In this document: positions 1-8,905 of the stretch, piece by piece
How the letters are laid out: the number at the start of each line of letters is the position of its first letter
How positions within the stretch are numbered: position 1 is the first letter of the stretch
Assembly: GCF_001310635.1 (NCBI RefSeq)
Contig: NZ_BAXR01000001.1
Span: 558,001-622,000, forward strand
Direction of reading: 5' to 3'
DNA: 64,000 nucleotides
Origin: Bacillus sp. JCM 19034
GTDB taxonomy: Bacteria; Bacillota; Bacilli; Bacillales; Bacillaceae_D
Program-made: the position numbers and the translations under genes
The notes under the pieces: model-generated
Seen by the model: the letters and a program-made list of their open reading frames with translations, nothing else
What the model was told of the DNA's origin: nothing
Databases searched by the model: none

Positions 1-602
1 CTACTTGAATACAGATATGCTTCAGGTACATGAGCAGGTAGAACTCTATCTTTTTTAGATCGATTAAAGGACTCCATATTTGTATATGTCACCTCATAAT
101 TAGAGATGATATCTTTTCTCTCTACACCTGCTAGCCCAAGTAATAACATCGCTAAAATGCCTGTACGATCTTTCCCAGCTACACAGTGGAACAATATGAC
201 ACCATCTTCTGCTGTTGCAATCGTATTGAAGATCGTTTTTATTTGTTCGCTATGTTTCAAAAGGAAAATATACGATTCTCCCATCGTCATGTCCTTCGTT
301 GAATTTAATTCCTGTATCAGCTGTCCCCCCAATGGAATATTATGATAGTTGCAAAACGGCCTTTCAGCTAGAGGATTCAATCTATTCGTAACCTCATCCT
401 CTCCACGTAAATCAATGACTGTTTTTACACCGTAATCTTCTAAAAATGAAATATCCATCTCAGTCAACTCATGGAGATCACTCGAACGTAAAAATGAATG
501 CCACTTCATTTGCTCTCCATTATTTGTACTATACCCACCTAATTCACGGCAGTTCTCCACTCCTTCAAGCGGTAAACGTACCCAATGTAACTTTGCATTC
601 AT
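1..602 (-). CDS. Tyrosine/serine protein phosphatase (3' end beyond window)
   Basis: The first 200 residues of a phosphatase of the Y_phosphatase3 (lipid-phosphatase-like PTP) family; the C-terminus lies outside the window. The P-loop HCVAGKDRTG is visible at residues 139-148, with catalytic Cys140 and Arg146. N-terminal family motifs NCRELGGY (17-24) and VIDLRGE (62-68) are present. The expected reaction is hydrolysis of phosphotyrosine, phosphoserine or a related phosphoester. It begins 38 bp after the second phnE stop on the same strand, so it is probably the last gene of the phosphonate-transporter operon. Its link to the imported compound is inference; regulatory dephosphorylation is also possible. 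Confidence 0.88.
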   Translation of the reverse strand, partial: MNAKLHWVRLPLEGVENCRELGGYSTNNGEQMKWHSFLRSSDLHELTEMDISFLEDYGVKTVIDLRGEDEVTNRLNPLAERPFCNYHNIPLGGQLIQELNSTKDMTMGESYIFLLKHSEQIKTIFNTIATAEDGVILFHCVAGKDRTGILAMLLLGLAGVERKDIISNYEVTYTNMESFNRSKKDRVLPAHVPEAYLYSS

Positions 603-640
603 CAAATTTATTTATCCCCTTTCACCTTCTCTAAACGTTA

Positions 641-1438
641 TCAATTCCCATGTGTAATCTTACTCTTGATAAAAGTCATTAAATATTCAATCACGAGCAT
701 GAAGCTACAGATTAGAATGACAATTGTCGTTGTTTGTGCATAATTGTATGAGCTAATTGCTTGTGTTAATAATAGTCCGATTCCACCTACCCCAATGATT
801 CCGAGACTAATGGATTCAGAAATATTCCCTTCAAAACGAACCGTGATCCAGGCGACAAATGAAGTAATCACAAGTGGTAAGAGTCCGTGGTAGACAATAT
901 TGAACCAGGAAGCACCTGTTGAACGCATCGCTTCAATAACGTCTGTCCCAACATCCTCAATACTTCCAGTAAACATTTTCACCAAGTAACCAATCGAAGA
1001 GAATAGCATCGCGATAAATCCAGACGTATTCCCAAAACCTAGACTAGCAATAACCATTAGTCCCCACACAAGTGACGGGACAGAGCGAATGACAGCAAAG
1101 GCCCCCTTAATCAAGCCAGATATGATGTTATTTGGGCCAATATTCGTCGCTGCGAGAAAGCTTAGAAATAACGCTAAAATGACACCGACAACTAAAGCTA
1201 GAAAGGCTAGCGATAAGCTCGTCAAGATTTCGAGTAAGGCTCTTGGAATAATCGTTAAATCAATGGCTATCATACTTCTTAAGACGTTTGGGAAATTCTC
1301 CAAGCGCTCAAAGAATTGTGCCATGTTTAAATTAACCATATTGGCTGATATTAGAAAGATTGCTCCTAGAATGACAATAAGGAGGATTGTCTTCCAAATT
1401 GTACCTTTAGACGTAACACGAATATAATTCGTTTCCAT
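641..1438 (-). CDS. phnE: Phosphonate ABC transporter permease PhnE (second copy)
   Basis: A 265-residue integral membrane permease of the PhnE family, with about six hydrophobic segments. It has the cytoplasmic coupling motif EAMRSTGAS followed by HGLLP near residues 168-188, which docks on the ATPase. It would form the membrane channel with the neighbouring PhnE. Gene order phnD-phnC-phnE-phnE, 17 bp from the previous gene, supports one importer. The substrate (phosphonate, phosphite or another phosphorus compound) cannot be read from the sequence. No C-P lyase gene is in the window. Confidence 0.9.
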   Translation of the reverse strand: METNYIRVTSKGTIWKTILLIVILGAIFLISANMVNLNMAQFFERLENFPNVLRSMIAIDLTIIPRALLEILTSLSLAFLALVVGVILALFLSFLAATNIGPNNIISGLIKGAFAVIRSVPSLVWGLMVIASLGFGNTSGFIAMLFSSIGYLVKMFTGSIEDVGTDVIEAMRSTGASWFNIVYHGLLPLVITSFVAWITVRFEGNISESISLGIIGVGGIGLLLTQAISSYNYAQTTTIVILICSFMLVIEYLMTFIKSKITHGN

Positions 1439-1455
1439 AGTGAATCAATCCTCCC

Positions 1456-2250
1456 TTATGCTATCTTAGTCCGGATTTTGTTTGTAACAAATTCGGTTAA
1501 TAAAATAATTGTTACAACGACTAGAATAATTCCTAAAGCTTCCTGGTACCGGAATAAATTGATGTTCGTATCGATTAGAACCCCGATACCACCAGCACCT
1601 ACTAGCCCTACTACAACAGAGGCACGTACATTAATTTCAAATGAGAATAGCGTCCAATTAATCCATGAAGGAATAAATTGTGGAATCACTCCATGGAGCA
1701 GAATTTGAAAATAGGACGAGCCATTTGCTCGGAGTGCTTCTAGCTTCTCTCCTGATATTTCATCAATCGATTCTGCGTAGCTCTTCCCTAAAAATCCAAT
1801 CGTTACGAGAATTAGCGCGAGAACTCCTACAATGCCACCTAGTCCAAAAATATAAACTAAGAGTGCACCCCAGATTACAAATGGTATATTACGTAGGATG
1901 GACACAAACCCGCGACATACCACTCGAATACTTTTAAATTTATTTGTATTTTCTGAGATAAGAATCCCAAGAATTAATGCGATAATACTTGATAGAAATG
2001 TTGCAATAACTGCATAAGCAATCGTATCTCCAACTGCTGGAATGTACTGCATTATATTATCTAATTTAGGAGGGAGGAACTTTTCAAAGAAGAAGAAAAG
2101 AAAGTTCGGTAACCCCATCACCATGTCAATCACTGAAATTCTAAGATACATGATGGAAAATAGAAGCATCACTGTAATAGTAGCGACAATCAATAGCAGC
2201 TTTTTCGGATCCTGTTGATCAAGCTTTATCTTTTGTCTGTATTGCTTCAT
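1456..2250 (-). CDS. phnE: Phosphonate ABC transporter permease PhnE (first copy)
   Basis: A 264-residue permease of the PhnE family, with an N-terminal cytoplasmic stretch rich in Lys and Gln and then about six membrane segments. The EAA-type coupling motif EALRANGSS ... HGVIP is near residues 169-187. Its start codon overlaps the phnC stop by four bases (ATGA), indicating translational coupling. Paired with the downstream PhnE it should make a heterodimeric channel. Confidence 0.9.
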   Translation of the reverse strand: MKQYRQKIKLDQQDPKKLLLIVATITVMLLFSIMYLRISVIDMVMGLPNFLFFFFEKFLPPKLDNIMQYIPAVGDTIAYAVIATFLSSIIALILGILISENTNKFKSIRVVCRGFVSILRNIPFVIWGALLVYIFGLGGIVGVLALILVTIGFLGKSYAESIDEISGEKLEALRANGSSYFQILLHGVIPQFIPSWINWTLFSFEINVRASVVVGLVGAGGIGVLIDTNINLFRYQEALGIILVVVTIILLTEFVTNKIRTKIA

Positions 2251-3083
2251 CCTTTTTGTCCTCCAGTTAATTGTAATTCTCTATGATCCTCGGGCACTCG
2301 TTGAACTACCGTTTCTTTTTGTAGTTTCATTTGTGATTCTTTTCCTTCATATATATGCTGCGTCATTTCCTCTGTCAATTGTGCAGGTGCTCCATCAAAG
2401 ACAACCTCACCTTTTTTAATCCCAATAATTCTTGTTGCAAATTTCATCGCATAGTCCACCTGGTGCAGATTCACGATACACGTTAGTTTCTTTTCGGTTG
2501 AAATGTTGTGAAGCTGCTCCATCACTATATTTGCTGACTTTGGATCGAGTGATGCAATCGGTTCATCGGCTAGGAGAAGCTTTGGTCTTTGCAATAGCGC
2601 ACGGCAAATCCCAACACGTTGCATCTGTCCACCGGAAAGTGCATTGGCACGTTTGTAAATTTGATCCTCTAACCCGACTTTCTCTAAGAGTTCAATCGCT
2701 TCTTTTTTATCTTCGTGACTAAATAGACCAAAGATACTTTTATAAATAGGCGTGTTGTATAATCTCCCGTGTAGGACGTTTTTAATCACATTCGTTCGCC
2801 CGATTAAATTATAATGTTGGAAGATCATTCCAATTTTTGAGCGTTCTTTTCGTAGCTTCCGTGCTCCCAACTTCTCTAAATTCTTCCCCGCAAAAACAAT
2901 TTGTCCTTCCGTCGGATCCACTAAACGATTGATACAGCGGATAAATGTCGATTTCCCAGCTCCAGATGGACCGATCACAACGATAAACTCACCTGGATAG
3001 AAATCGAGTGAAATACCGTTTAGCGCACGTGTCTTCTCTCCATATACCTTCACTAAGTTTTTAATCGAAAGGATCGGATTCAT
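2247..3083 (-). CDS. phnC: Phosphonate ABC transporter ATP-binding protein PhnC
   Basis: The ATPase that energises the importer. Walker A GPSGAGKST is at residues 38-46, the ABC signature is LSGGQMQRV, and Walker B is LLLADEP, followed by the H-loop region NLHQVDYAM. I start at ATG 3083 (MNPILSIKNL) because a GGAGG-type ribosome site lies 8 bases upstream, at the end of phnD. A longer reading frame begins further upstream but lacks such a site. Length is 278 residues, slightly longer than many PhnC. The gene starts one base after the phnD stop. Confidence 0.93.
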   Translation of the reverse strand: MNPILSIKNLVKVYGEKTRALNGISLDFYPGEFIVVIGPSGAGKSTFIRCINRLVDPTEGQIVFAGKNLEKLGARKLRKERSKIGMIFQHYNLIGRTNVIKNVLHGRLYNTPIYKSIFGLFSHEDKKEAIELLEKVGLEDQIYKRANALSGGQMQRVGICRALLQRPKLLLADEPIASLDPKSANIVMEQLHNISTEKKLTCIVNLHQVDYAMKFATRIIGIKKGEVVFDGAPAQLTEEMTQHIYEGKESQMKLQKETVVQRVPEDHRELQLTGGQKG

Positions 3084-3084
3084 T

Positions 3085-4005
3085 TTATTCTTCCTCCAAC
3101 GCATTAATTGAATCTAACATTTCAATCGTTTCTGCATAATAATCCTGATCAGTTGCCTTGAAACGGACTTCGGCGTCTCCATGGATAGCCTCAAAATACT
3201 CAACATCATCAAAGCTGACAAATGCTTCTACAACGGCTGCCTTAAAATCTTCTGGTAAATCCCCGCGGATGGCATAAGAAGGATCCGGAATATCCTGTGT
3301 ACGTCCAATCACTTTAATCTCATTCTCATCAATATTTAATGCTTCAAGCATCATCTCATATTGTCCTGCTGACACTGCTGCTGCTTCAAAGTCTCCCATC
3401 GCAACACCCGTAAAGCTATTTTGATGCGATTGTGAGAAAACAACATTATTAAAAAAGTAACCTGACTGTTCGACTAAATCTGGATCAAGCCCTAATTCTT
3501 GTACTAACGTTCCTTTTGGATAAAGATATCCAGATGATGACGATGCATTAACGAATGCAAAGTTCGTTCCTTCTAAATCTTCAATACTATTAATCTCATC
3601 ATTGTCAGCTTGTGTAATAAAAGCCGTATAGTATTCCATCTTCTCACCCGACTGTGGTGTCACAAGTAGTTCTGCATTCGCTTTGGTTAGCGCTTGGTAA
3701 TAACTCATTGGTGTAACAAGCATTATATCGATATTCTCACTAGCCATCGCTTCAATACCAACTGCATAGTTACCACCTTCATATTCAATCACTTCTACTC
3801 CAAGCTCTTCTGCTAAATGCTCTCTTAGTTGCGAATGCATAGAAGCTGCATTTGGATTATCTTCATTCGGCATTTGCACGATAGACAGTTCCTTTGGCCA
3901 TTCGTTATTTTCACCTTGCTCTGAAGTCCCATCAACTACACTGCTACAAGCTGCTACAAATAAAATTAATCCGCTAAATAATATTCCTTTTAATAATGTC
4001 TTCAT
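3085..4005 (-). CDS. phnD: Phosphonate/phosphite ABC transporter substrate-binding lipoprotein PhnD
   Basis: A 306-residue exported lipoprotein. A basic N-terminus and hydrophobic core end in the lipobox FVAAC (Cys20), so it should be lipid-anchored outside the membrane. The mature part has PhnD-family features, including the conserved block with MLVTPMSYYQALTKA near residue 100. It is the first gene of the importer operon and captures the ligand for PhnE/PhnC. A GGGAG ribosome site precedes the ATG. Ligand identity is not determinable here. Confidence 0.92.
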   Translation of the reverse strand: MKTLLKGILFSGLILFVAACSSVVDGTSEQGENNEWPKELSIVQMPNEDNPNAASMHSQLREHLAEELGVEVIEYEGGNYAVGIEAMASENIDIMLVTPMSYYQALTKANAELLVTPQSGEKMEYYTAFITQADNDEINSIEDLEGTNFAFVNASSSSGYLYPKGTLVQELGLDPDLVEQSGYFFNNVVFSQSHQNSFTGVAMGDFEAAAVSAGQYEMMLEALNIDENEIKVIGRTQDIPDPSYAIRGDLPEDFKAAVVEAFVSFDDVEYFEAIHGDAEVRFKATDQDYYAETIEMLDSINALEEE

Positions 4006-4097
4006 TTTAAATATCTCCCTTTTATTATGATAGATTTTTAAGTAGTACCACAGTCAAATAGCTACGACGAATGCATTCGTTTTATATACGTAAAAGT

Positions 4098-4530
4098 TGG
4101 ACAGATTTTTTAAGGACAAGGTGACTACAAGTAAAGATAATTTTTGCTGACCAAAAGTAAACGTCGTACATTCAGTAGAATTTAAAAGACAAATCGTCCT
4201 TTATCATGATGGGAAATCACGTAAAGTGACTATTCATGAATATGACTTAACCCATTCAACTTTTGTTGGGTATCTCAAAGTCAAAATTCTAATTTTTCAA
4301 AGCAAAGGATAACCGGATTACTTAACATATGTACGAGTCAATAAAAAATGGCACTATATATGGATATTTATTGATCTCTTTAATCGTGAGTTAATCGGTT
4401 ATAGTACTTGCAAAAGGAAAGATGCCTATCTTGTTTATCAAGAATTAGCTTCAAGCACTGAGTTTAAGTCCATTTACTTAAAAATCAAAACGCCTTAAAA
4501 ATATTGCCTAATTATGTGTTGACAGTCCAT
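4098..4530 (+). mobile_element. Decayed IS3-family insertion sequence remnant
   Basis: An open stretch at about 4145-4310 reads, after one frame change, as an IS3 OrfA helix-turn-helix protein (TKSKRRTFS, FKRQIVLYHDGKSRK, EYDLT). From 4325 to 4498 a frame reads as the integrase core of OrfB (WHYIWIFIDLFNRELIGYS). The central part is missing and stops interrupt both frames, so it cannot encode a working transposase. Possible terminal repeats are TGGACAG at 4098 and its inverse with TGGACTG near 4524-4530. Not autonomous. Confidence 0.7.
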
Positions 4531-4548
4531 TCGTTGTTAACCTCCTCC

Positions 4549-4569
4549 TTGTATTTTAATTGAATACAA
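4549..4569. promoter_or_regulatory. Inverted repeat, candidate GntR operator
   Basis: TTGTATT and AATACAA form a perfect 7-bp inverted repeat around a 7-base spacer. The half-sites resemble the second palindrome at 4666-4675, and TTGTATACAA-like sequences are typical of FCD-type GntR regulators. Located between the IS remnant and the GntR gene. Binding is inference. Confidence 0.35.
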
Positions 4570-4665
4570 CTTGTATTTCGATTCATTTACTACCTTACAG
4601 ACTGTTTATTAAAATAATTTAGGGTTCATGTAAAAGTATTGTAAATCTATCTATTTTTCAAAAAT

Positions 4666-4675
4666 TTGTATACAA
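4666..4675. promoter_or_regulatory. Palindrome TTGTATACAA, candidate GntR autoregulatory operator
   Basis: A perfect 10-bp palindrome 64 bases before the GntR start codon, matching the usual form of FadR/GntR-family operators. An A/T-rich -10-like region follows at about 4685-4690. Autoregulation is inferred from position. Confidence 0.45.
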
Positions 4676-4739
4676 TTAATTTGTGATAATATTGATATAG
4701 TAACTAAAGTTTATGAACACATAGGAAGGATGTATATGT

Positions 4740-5389
4740 ATGGCAACTACTGAATCATTAGCCGACAAGGCTTACCAACAATTAAGGGATAAAATCGTCT
4801 ACGGAGAGTTATTACCTGAAGTAGTTCTTTCGGAGAATGAACTATCTAAGGAAATGAATATGAGTAGAACACCGATAAGAACAGCATTATCGAGGCTCGC
4901 TTCTGAAGGTTTTGTCGTTACATTTAAAAATCTCGGTATTCTAGTAAAGGATACTTCTAATAAAGAATTATTAGATATCGCTGCCTTAAATGATTCCATG
5001 AAAAACTATGCAGTCGATCTAGCAGCTGATGGTTTAATTACTTTTGATATAGACAAATTAAAATATCATTTAAATCTACAATTGGAAGCAACTGAAGCGG
5101 AAAATTATATCGAATACGTGGAACAATCCATTTTATTCGGCAGAGCAATGATCGAAGCTTCTAATAATCAAATAATGATCGAAACCTATGATTCATTACG
5201 TTTAAGAACCTTACGCTCAGCCATTCTAAGGTGGAAACGCAGCCCAAATGAGAAACATTACTCCGCGAACGATTATAACCTAAAATTACTTAGAGCAATC
5301 GAGCAGAAGCCTATGACACAATTAAAATAATCATAAAAAATCAGCTCTCTAACAGCCGAAAACGGTTTAATCAAAGTTGGAATATATAG
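4740..5389 (+). CDS. GntR-family (FCD-type) transcriptional regulator, probable frameshift near 5310
   Basis: The N-terminal winged helix (residues about 8-70) contains SENELSKEMNMSRTPIRTAL-type GntR sequence, followed by a helical FCD-like ligand domain. The open frame stops at 5330 (196 residues). The +1 frame continues with DTIKIIIKN and NSRKRF to a stop at 5389, as expected for the last FCD helix, giving about 216 residues. One missing base near 5310 explains this. The gene is divergent from the phn operon but separated from it by an IS remnant, so its target is uncertain. Two candidate operators lie upstream. Confidence 0.8.
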
Positions 5390-6400
5390 TTAGAGGTACT
5401 TAGCTTCTGCCGAATTTCCGAATCTTCAAGGCTTTTCTGTTTTTTTTAGGTTCTAAATCAAATGTTGTGGTAGGATAACAGTAATTTAAGGCCTTGAAGA
5501 TTACAACTTCTGATTCGCCGATAGTAACGAAACTACCAAAGCTGCATTACTACATAGGTAAGACATTACAAGGCCTTCAAAGGCGATCACTTTAAAATCC
5601 AAAAGTCTCTTTAATAGGGTATTCTTTTACCAGTCTCTTTTTAACGCACAGCTAATGACTTTCTTATGTTAGATACTCTTCTTCAAAATAAGTGCGATAG
5701 TAAAAACGAATAACTTTACAAAAAAATCAATTAAAGGTGATCATTCCCTTGGTAAAGAGAACTGCATTTCCTTCCCAATCTGCAAATACATCGGAAAACT
5801 CTGAAAATAGCGTTGAATCAGATTTTGAATGCGACCTTCTGTAATCATTAAATGTACAGATAGCCGATCTCAAATTTTACGCATTCTCTTAGTTCCGCAT
5901 AAATGCCATCTAAAGATTAGTACAGAGTATCGGCCAATTGTCATCGAGTTCTTTACTTTTCTTGACATGCATCGATTAACAATAAACTATCCATTTTTTT
6001 CAATTAGTATTTGGGAGATTTTTTCTTTTTAAGGCATTTGCCTAAGGCTATCTACGGGGTATTACTAGCAGTTCCTGAGTAATGTTTACGATTTGTAGTT
6101 TATTTATAGATAATACTGATTTTTGACTCTTAGTTGACTACCTATATTCTACTCTTATTATAAAACTAATCAAAAACTAAAAAACCTATAATAAATAGAT
6201 GGAAACTCGGAAAAACCGAATCATCTCAATTCATTTTTGAAGAGTGTAATGCAAATGTAGCTCGTTTTCAATCTCAACATCTCCACTTAGTATTACTCTC
6301 GTAGCAACTACGTCCATTGTAACCAGAATATTAAATTTCAAAGGTTTTTACCAACCCATAGTAAATAAACAAATTATGGATATGCTATAAAATAATCATC
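5390..6400. other. Gene-free decayed region
   Basis: About 1 kb without a convincing gene. A short minus-strand stretch near 5745-5845 reads as HSKSDSTLFSEFSDVF then ADWEGNA, perhaps a transposase scrap, but I could not assign it. A 12-bp inverted repeat (AATCTTCAAGGC at 5421-5432 and its complement at 5491-5502) sits near the start. Frames are broken throughout, as expected for old mobile DNA. Confidence 0.4.
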
Positions 6401-6436
6401 GGAATGAAAATCAAATTAAAAAAGGATGTGATCAAT

Positions 6437-6865
6437 GTGCAGAATGATATAGTTATTGAGGAATTAAATACTTTACTAAGAGGAACATACATGGGTATAC
6501 GATCATTTGAGCATTATATTCAAGAGCTTGATAAGACTGAATTAAGACAGGAATTTCAAACAATGCAGCAAGAGTTAAAGCATAGTGCTGCAAAACTAGC
6601 TGAGCGTATTCAGGATTTAGGAGGAATGCCTGCTGATAGTGAAGGGATCACTGGATCCATGCACAGTTTCATGCACAAAGTCATGCTGCCTGATGATGCC
6701 AATAAAATCATTGAAGATGCAATAAAAGGAATCGATCACTATGGAGTGGAATATTCAGAGGAAATGGTTCGAGGAGATTTAGATGAGACTAGCAAAAAAA
6801 TGGTTAAAGAAGTGCTTGACACGAACCGAAGACATGTTGAAAAGTTACAGCACCTTCTCCATTAA
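6437..6865 (+). CDS. DUF2383 (PA2169-type) four-helix-bundle protein
   Basis: A helical, ferritin-like protein of about 142 residues with no signal or membrane segment. The pattern matches DUF2383 proteins (EELNTLLRGTYMGIRSFEHYI at the N-terminus). The family's biochemical role is unknown to me; these proteins are small cytosolic helical bundles, often stress- or spore-associated in Bacillus. I prefer GTG 6437 because AAAGGATGTGA lies just upstream; an in-frame ATG at 6404 would add 11 residues but has no good ribosome site. Followed by a terminator. Confidence 0.7.
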   Translation: MQNDIVIEELNTLLRGTYMGIRSFEHYIQELDKTELRQEFQTMQQELKHSAAKLAERIQDLGGMPADSEGITGSMHSFMHKVMLPDDANKIIEDAIKGIDHYGVEYSEEMVRGDLDETSKKMVKEVLDTNRRHVEKLQHLLH

Positions 6866-6873
6866 CGTGAATA

Positions 6874-6897
6874 GACCATCAAAGCAAATTGATGGTC
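6874..6897 (+). terminator. Rho-independent terminator
   Basis: GACCATCAA pairs perfectly with TTGATGGTC around a 6-base loop, followed by a T-rich stretch, directly after the DUF2383 gene. Confidence 0.7.
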
Positions 6898-7000
6898 CTA
6901 CTAATTTTTATACTCACTTTTTAACCCTGTGTCACAAGGTACGGCAACTCGTTTGCTAAATAAAGTGTCTCATACCATGTAATATATTTTTTAGAAGTAA

Positions 7001-7393
7001 CTAATCCATCTCCTTACATGCCCATGCATCTACTTCTACTTTAAACACTGGTGCTGCCAATGCAACTACATAAATCATAGTTGTACATGGCAGATGCTCA
7101 CCTAAAAAACCTCCAATGATTTTCCTTCTTTTATCTGCATCAAATTCTCCTACTAAGTAAAACACTAACTTTGTTAAATCTTCTACGTCCATATTAGCTG
7201 ACTTTAGGTTTCTTCTTATATTCTCTAAGGCTAGCTGGAGCTGTTCTAATGAGTCTTCTGGTATTGATCCGTCTACTTCCATACCTAATTGTCCAGACAA
7301 AGTAAGCCATCTATTACGACCTGTTACCTCTATTTGATGTACATATGGTGCTACTGGTTGATGAACGGTTTCTGGATTACGCGAGGTTTTCAT
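7001..7393 (-). CDS. RidA/YjgF-family protein
   Basis: A 130-residue YjgF/YER057c/UK114-fold protein (motifs LSGQLGM near 34, LENIRRNLKSA near 56, VEVDAWA at the end). Canonical RidA deaminates enamine/imine intermediates using a conserved Arg before the last strand. In this protein that position appears to be in PCTTMIYV, without Arg, so it is probably a Rid subfamily member without the classical imine deaminase activity. Single gene, good ribosome site (AAAGGAATGA). Function otherwise unknown. Confidence 0.82.
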   Translation of the reverse strand: MKTSRNPETVHQPVAPYVHQIEVTGRNRWLTLSGQLGMEVDGSIPEDSLEQLQLALENIRRNLKSANMDVEDLTKLVFYLVGEFDADKRRKIIGGFLGEHLPCTTMIYVVALAAPVFKVEVDAWACKEMD

Positions 7394-7497
7394 TTAAATC
7401 ATTCCTTTACTGTTAATTTAAAACAAAGATATAATACATTGTAACAGGATTTGAGTTACGCGTTTACCAAAAATCTAGCATTCATCATTTCCACAAT

Positions 7498-7863
7498 TTA
7501 GGAAGTTTGAGTTGGTGTTCCTTGATGAAATACCATTTGCCATTTACCATCATTACATTTCCAAATAGAACTTCGTATTGTATTTTTATGATCGTTATGC
7601 CTCATTGTGCGATATGTTGCTAAAACAACATCCGGGGCCAGTAGTTTAATATGGAAATCATTTACTGTATATTGAATAGGACTAGTGAGAGCGTGATCAT
7701 TTCTTGCTTCATCAAGCTGAACGTTTTTATCGAATACATTACCAGAGCTTCCAAACTCTAAAAAATCATCTGAGAGATGCTCATTTAATTCTTTATACGT
7801 ATACGTCATTAACTTCTTTTCAAGATACAGAATTTGTTCTTTTAATAACATATCTTCCACCAA
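7498..7863 (-). CDS. DUF4440 / SnoaL-like (NTF2-fold) protein
   Basis: About 121 residues, with the NTF2-like pattern of an N-terminal helix (LLKEQILYLEKKLMTY), SDDFLEFGSSG, and a C-terminal strand WKCNDGKWQMVFHQGT typical of DUF4440. Such proteins bind small ligands; no catalytic residue can be assigned. The start is uncertain among TTG 7863, GTG 7860 and ATG 7851; a GGGGGAG site just upstream favours one of the first two. Confidence 0.72.
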   Translation of the reverse strand: MVEDMLLKEQILYLEKKLMTYTYKELNEHLSDDFLEFGSSGNVFDKNVQLDEARNDHALTSPIQYTVNDFHIKLLAPDVVLATYRTMRHNDHKNTIRSSIWKCNDGKWQMVFHQGTPTQTS

Positions 7864-7954
7864 ACTCTCCCCCTATTCAACTTCATTTCCTCCATTAAGT
7901 AAGATCATCTCAATATACTTAATCAATTTTGCGAAAACTAATCTATCAATTACA

Positions 7955-8546
7955 TTATATTTTTAAAGATTTAATGCATATTAAACCTTTATCAACTGAA
8001 GTCTCTATATAACCTATGATCTGTTCAAGAGTGAACACTGTTAGTGGTTTTTCAATATTGTTCCTATTATAATCCATATCACTTAATACATATGGGATAA
8101 GCTTCTTAATATCGCTAGATTTTACTTCTTCGGTTTCAATGATTGTTACACTTCTATTTAATGCATCACTTAATTGTTGCCTGTAACCATAGTACTCTAA
8201 TAGTTTCCCGTTAAGTAATTGAAAGTCATTATGGTATTGATTACTGACGTTTTCATCTGCCTCCATTCGGTTTTTTAACCAAGGCAAATAAAATCCTTTA
8301 AGCCAAATGTCATCAGCAATTAAGTGAGTATAATATCCAAGTATATAATCGGAATTTTTATTCAAGCCATATTTATGTACGAATTCATTGTAGTCAATAT
8401 ATCGAGAATAGTCTTTAACATCTCCTTTGAAAAGTGCGAAGAGTCTTTTGTGAAGCTGCATCGGCTGCAATTCCCCCGATAAGAAATGATGTTTTATCTT
8501 TAATCGATAAGTTATCAGCAATTTTGTTTGCAATTATCACGTGCAT
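7955..8546 (-). CDS. Zinc-dependent phospholipase C-like hydrolase, frameshifted near 8440
   Basis: The N-terminal frame from ATG 8546 reads MHVIIANKIAD ... SFLIGGIAADA. The downstream frame continues LFALFKGDVKDYSRYIDY and ILGYYTHLIADDIW to a stop at 7955. Joined by one frame change near 8440, they match the Zn_dep_PLPC-type family common in Bacillus, about 195 residues, with possible metal ligands in the HLIADD segment. Substrate unknown. The shift here fits an extra base (or two missing), so it may be a real mutation or a sequencing error. Confidence 0.6.
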
Positions 8547-8862
8547 TATTCTAGAACCCAATTTATTTCCCCCTATTTCTTCTCTTAATAAACCTAATTT
8601 AAGTTTTCCAATATAGTAGAACCCATTTCAGAAATTATTTAACCAATCTATGTCATTACATTAAAACTCCTATCCTATAATCAATTGATCATTAATCTTG
8701 GTCGATTATTTGTAATAGACTCCTTTAATCACATGTTAAATAAATCTAATATGTCAATCACATTTATCAAGTAATTATAACATTAATTCCCATATCCATG
8801 TCTTTAAATACCAACTATTACCATGCTATCGCAAACCATGTATATGTTCTATTAATACAAAA
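8547..8862. other. Intergenic region without recognised features
   Basis: A/T-rich, no open frame of note on either strand and no recognisable RNA. It probably holds the promoter of the hydrolase gene on the minus strand, but I cannot point to convincing boxes. Confidence 0.4.
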
Positions 8863-8863
8863 A

Positions 8864-8883
8864 GGAGCCGGGTAAACAGCTCC
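8864..8883 (-). terminator. Rho-independent terminator
   Basis: GGAGC/GCTCC stem with a 10-base loop, followed on the minus strand by five T, just after the DUF2268 gene. Confidence 0.65.
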
Positions 8884-8905
8884 TAGTTCTTAACAACAGC
8901 AAGAA

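Noticed and set aside
446..634. 62-codon plus-strand ORF
   Set aside because: Antisense shadow of the phosphatase gene.
5829..6032. 67-codon plus-strand ORF in the decayed region
   Set aside because: No ribosome site, unusual composition, no family; treated as chance.
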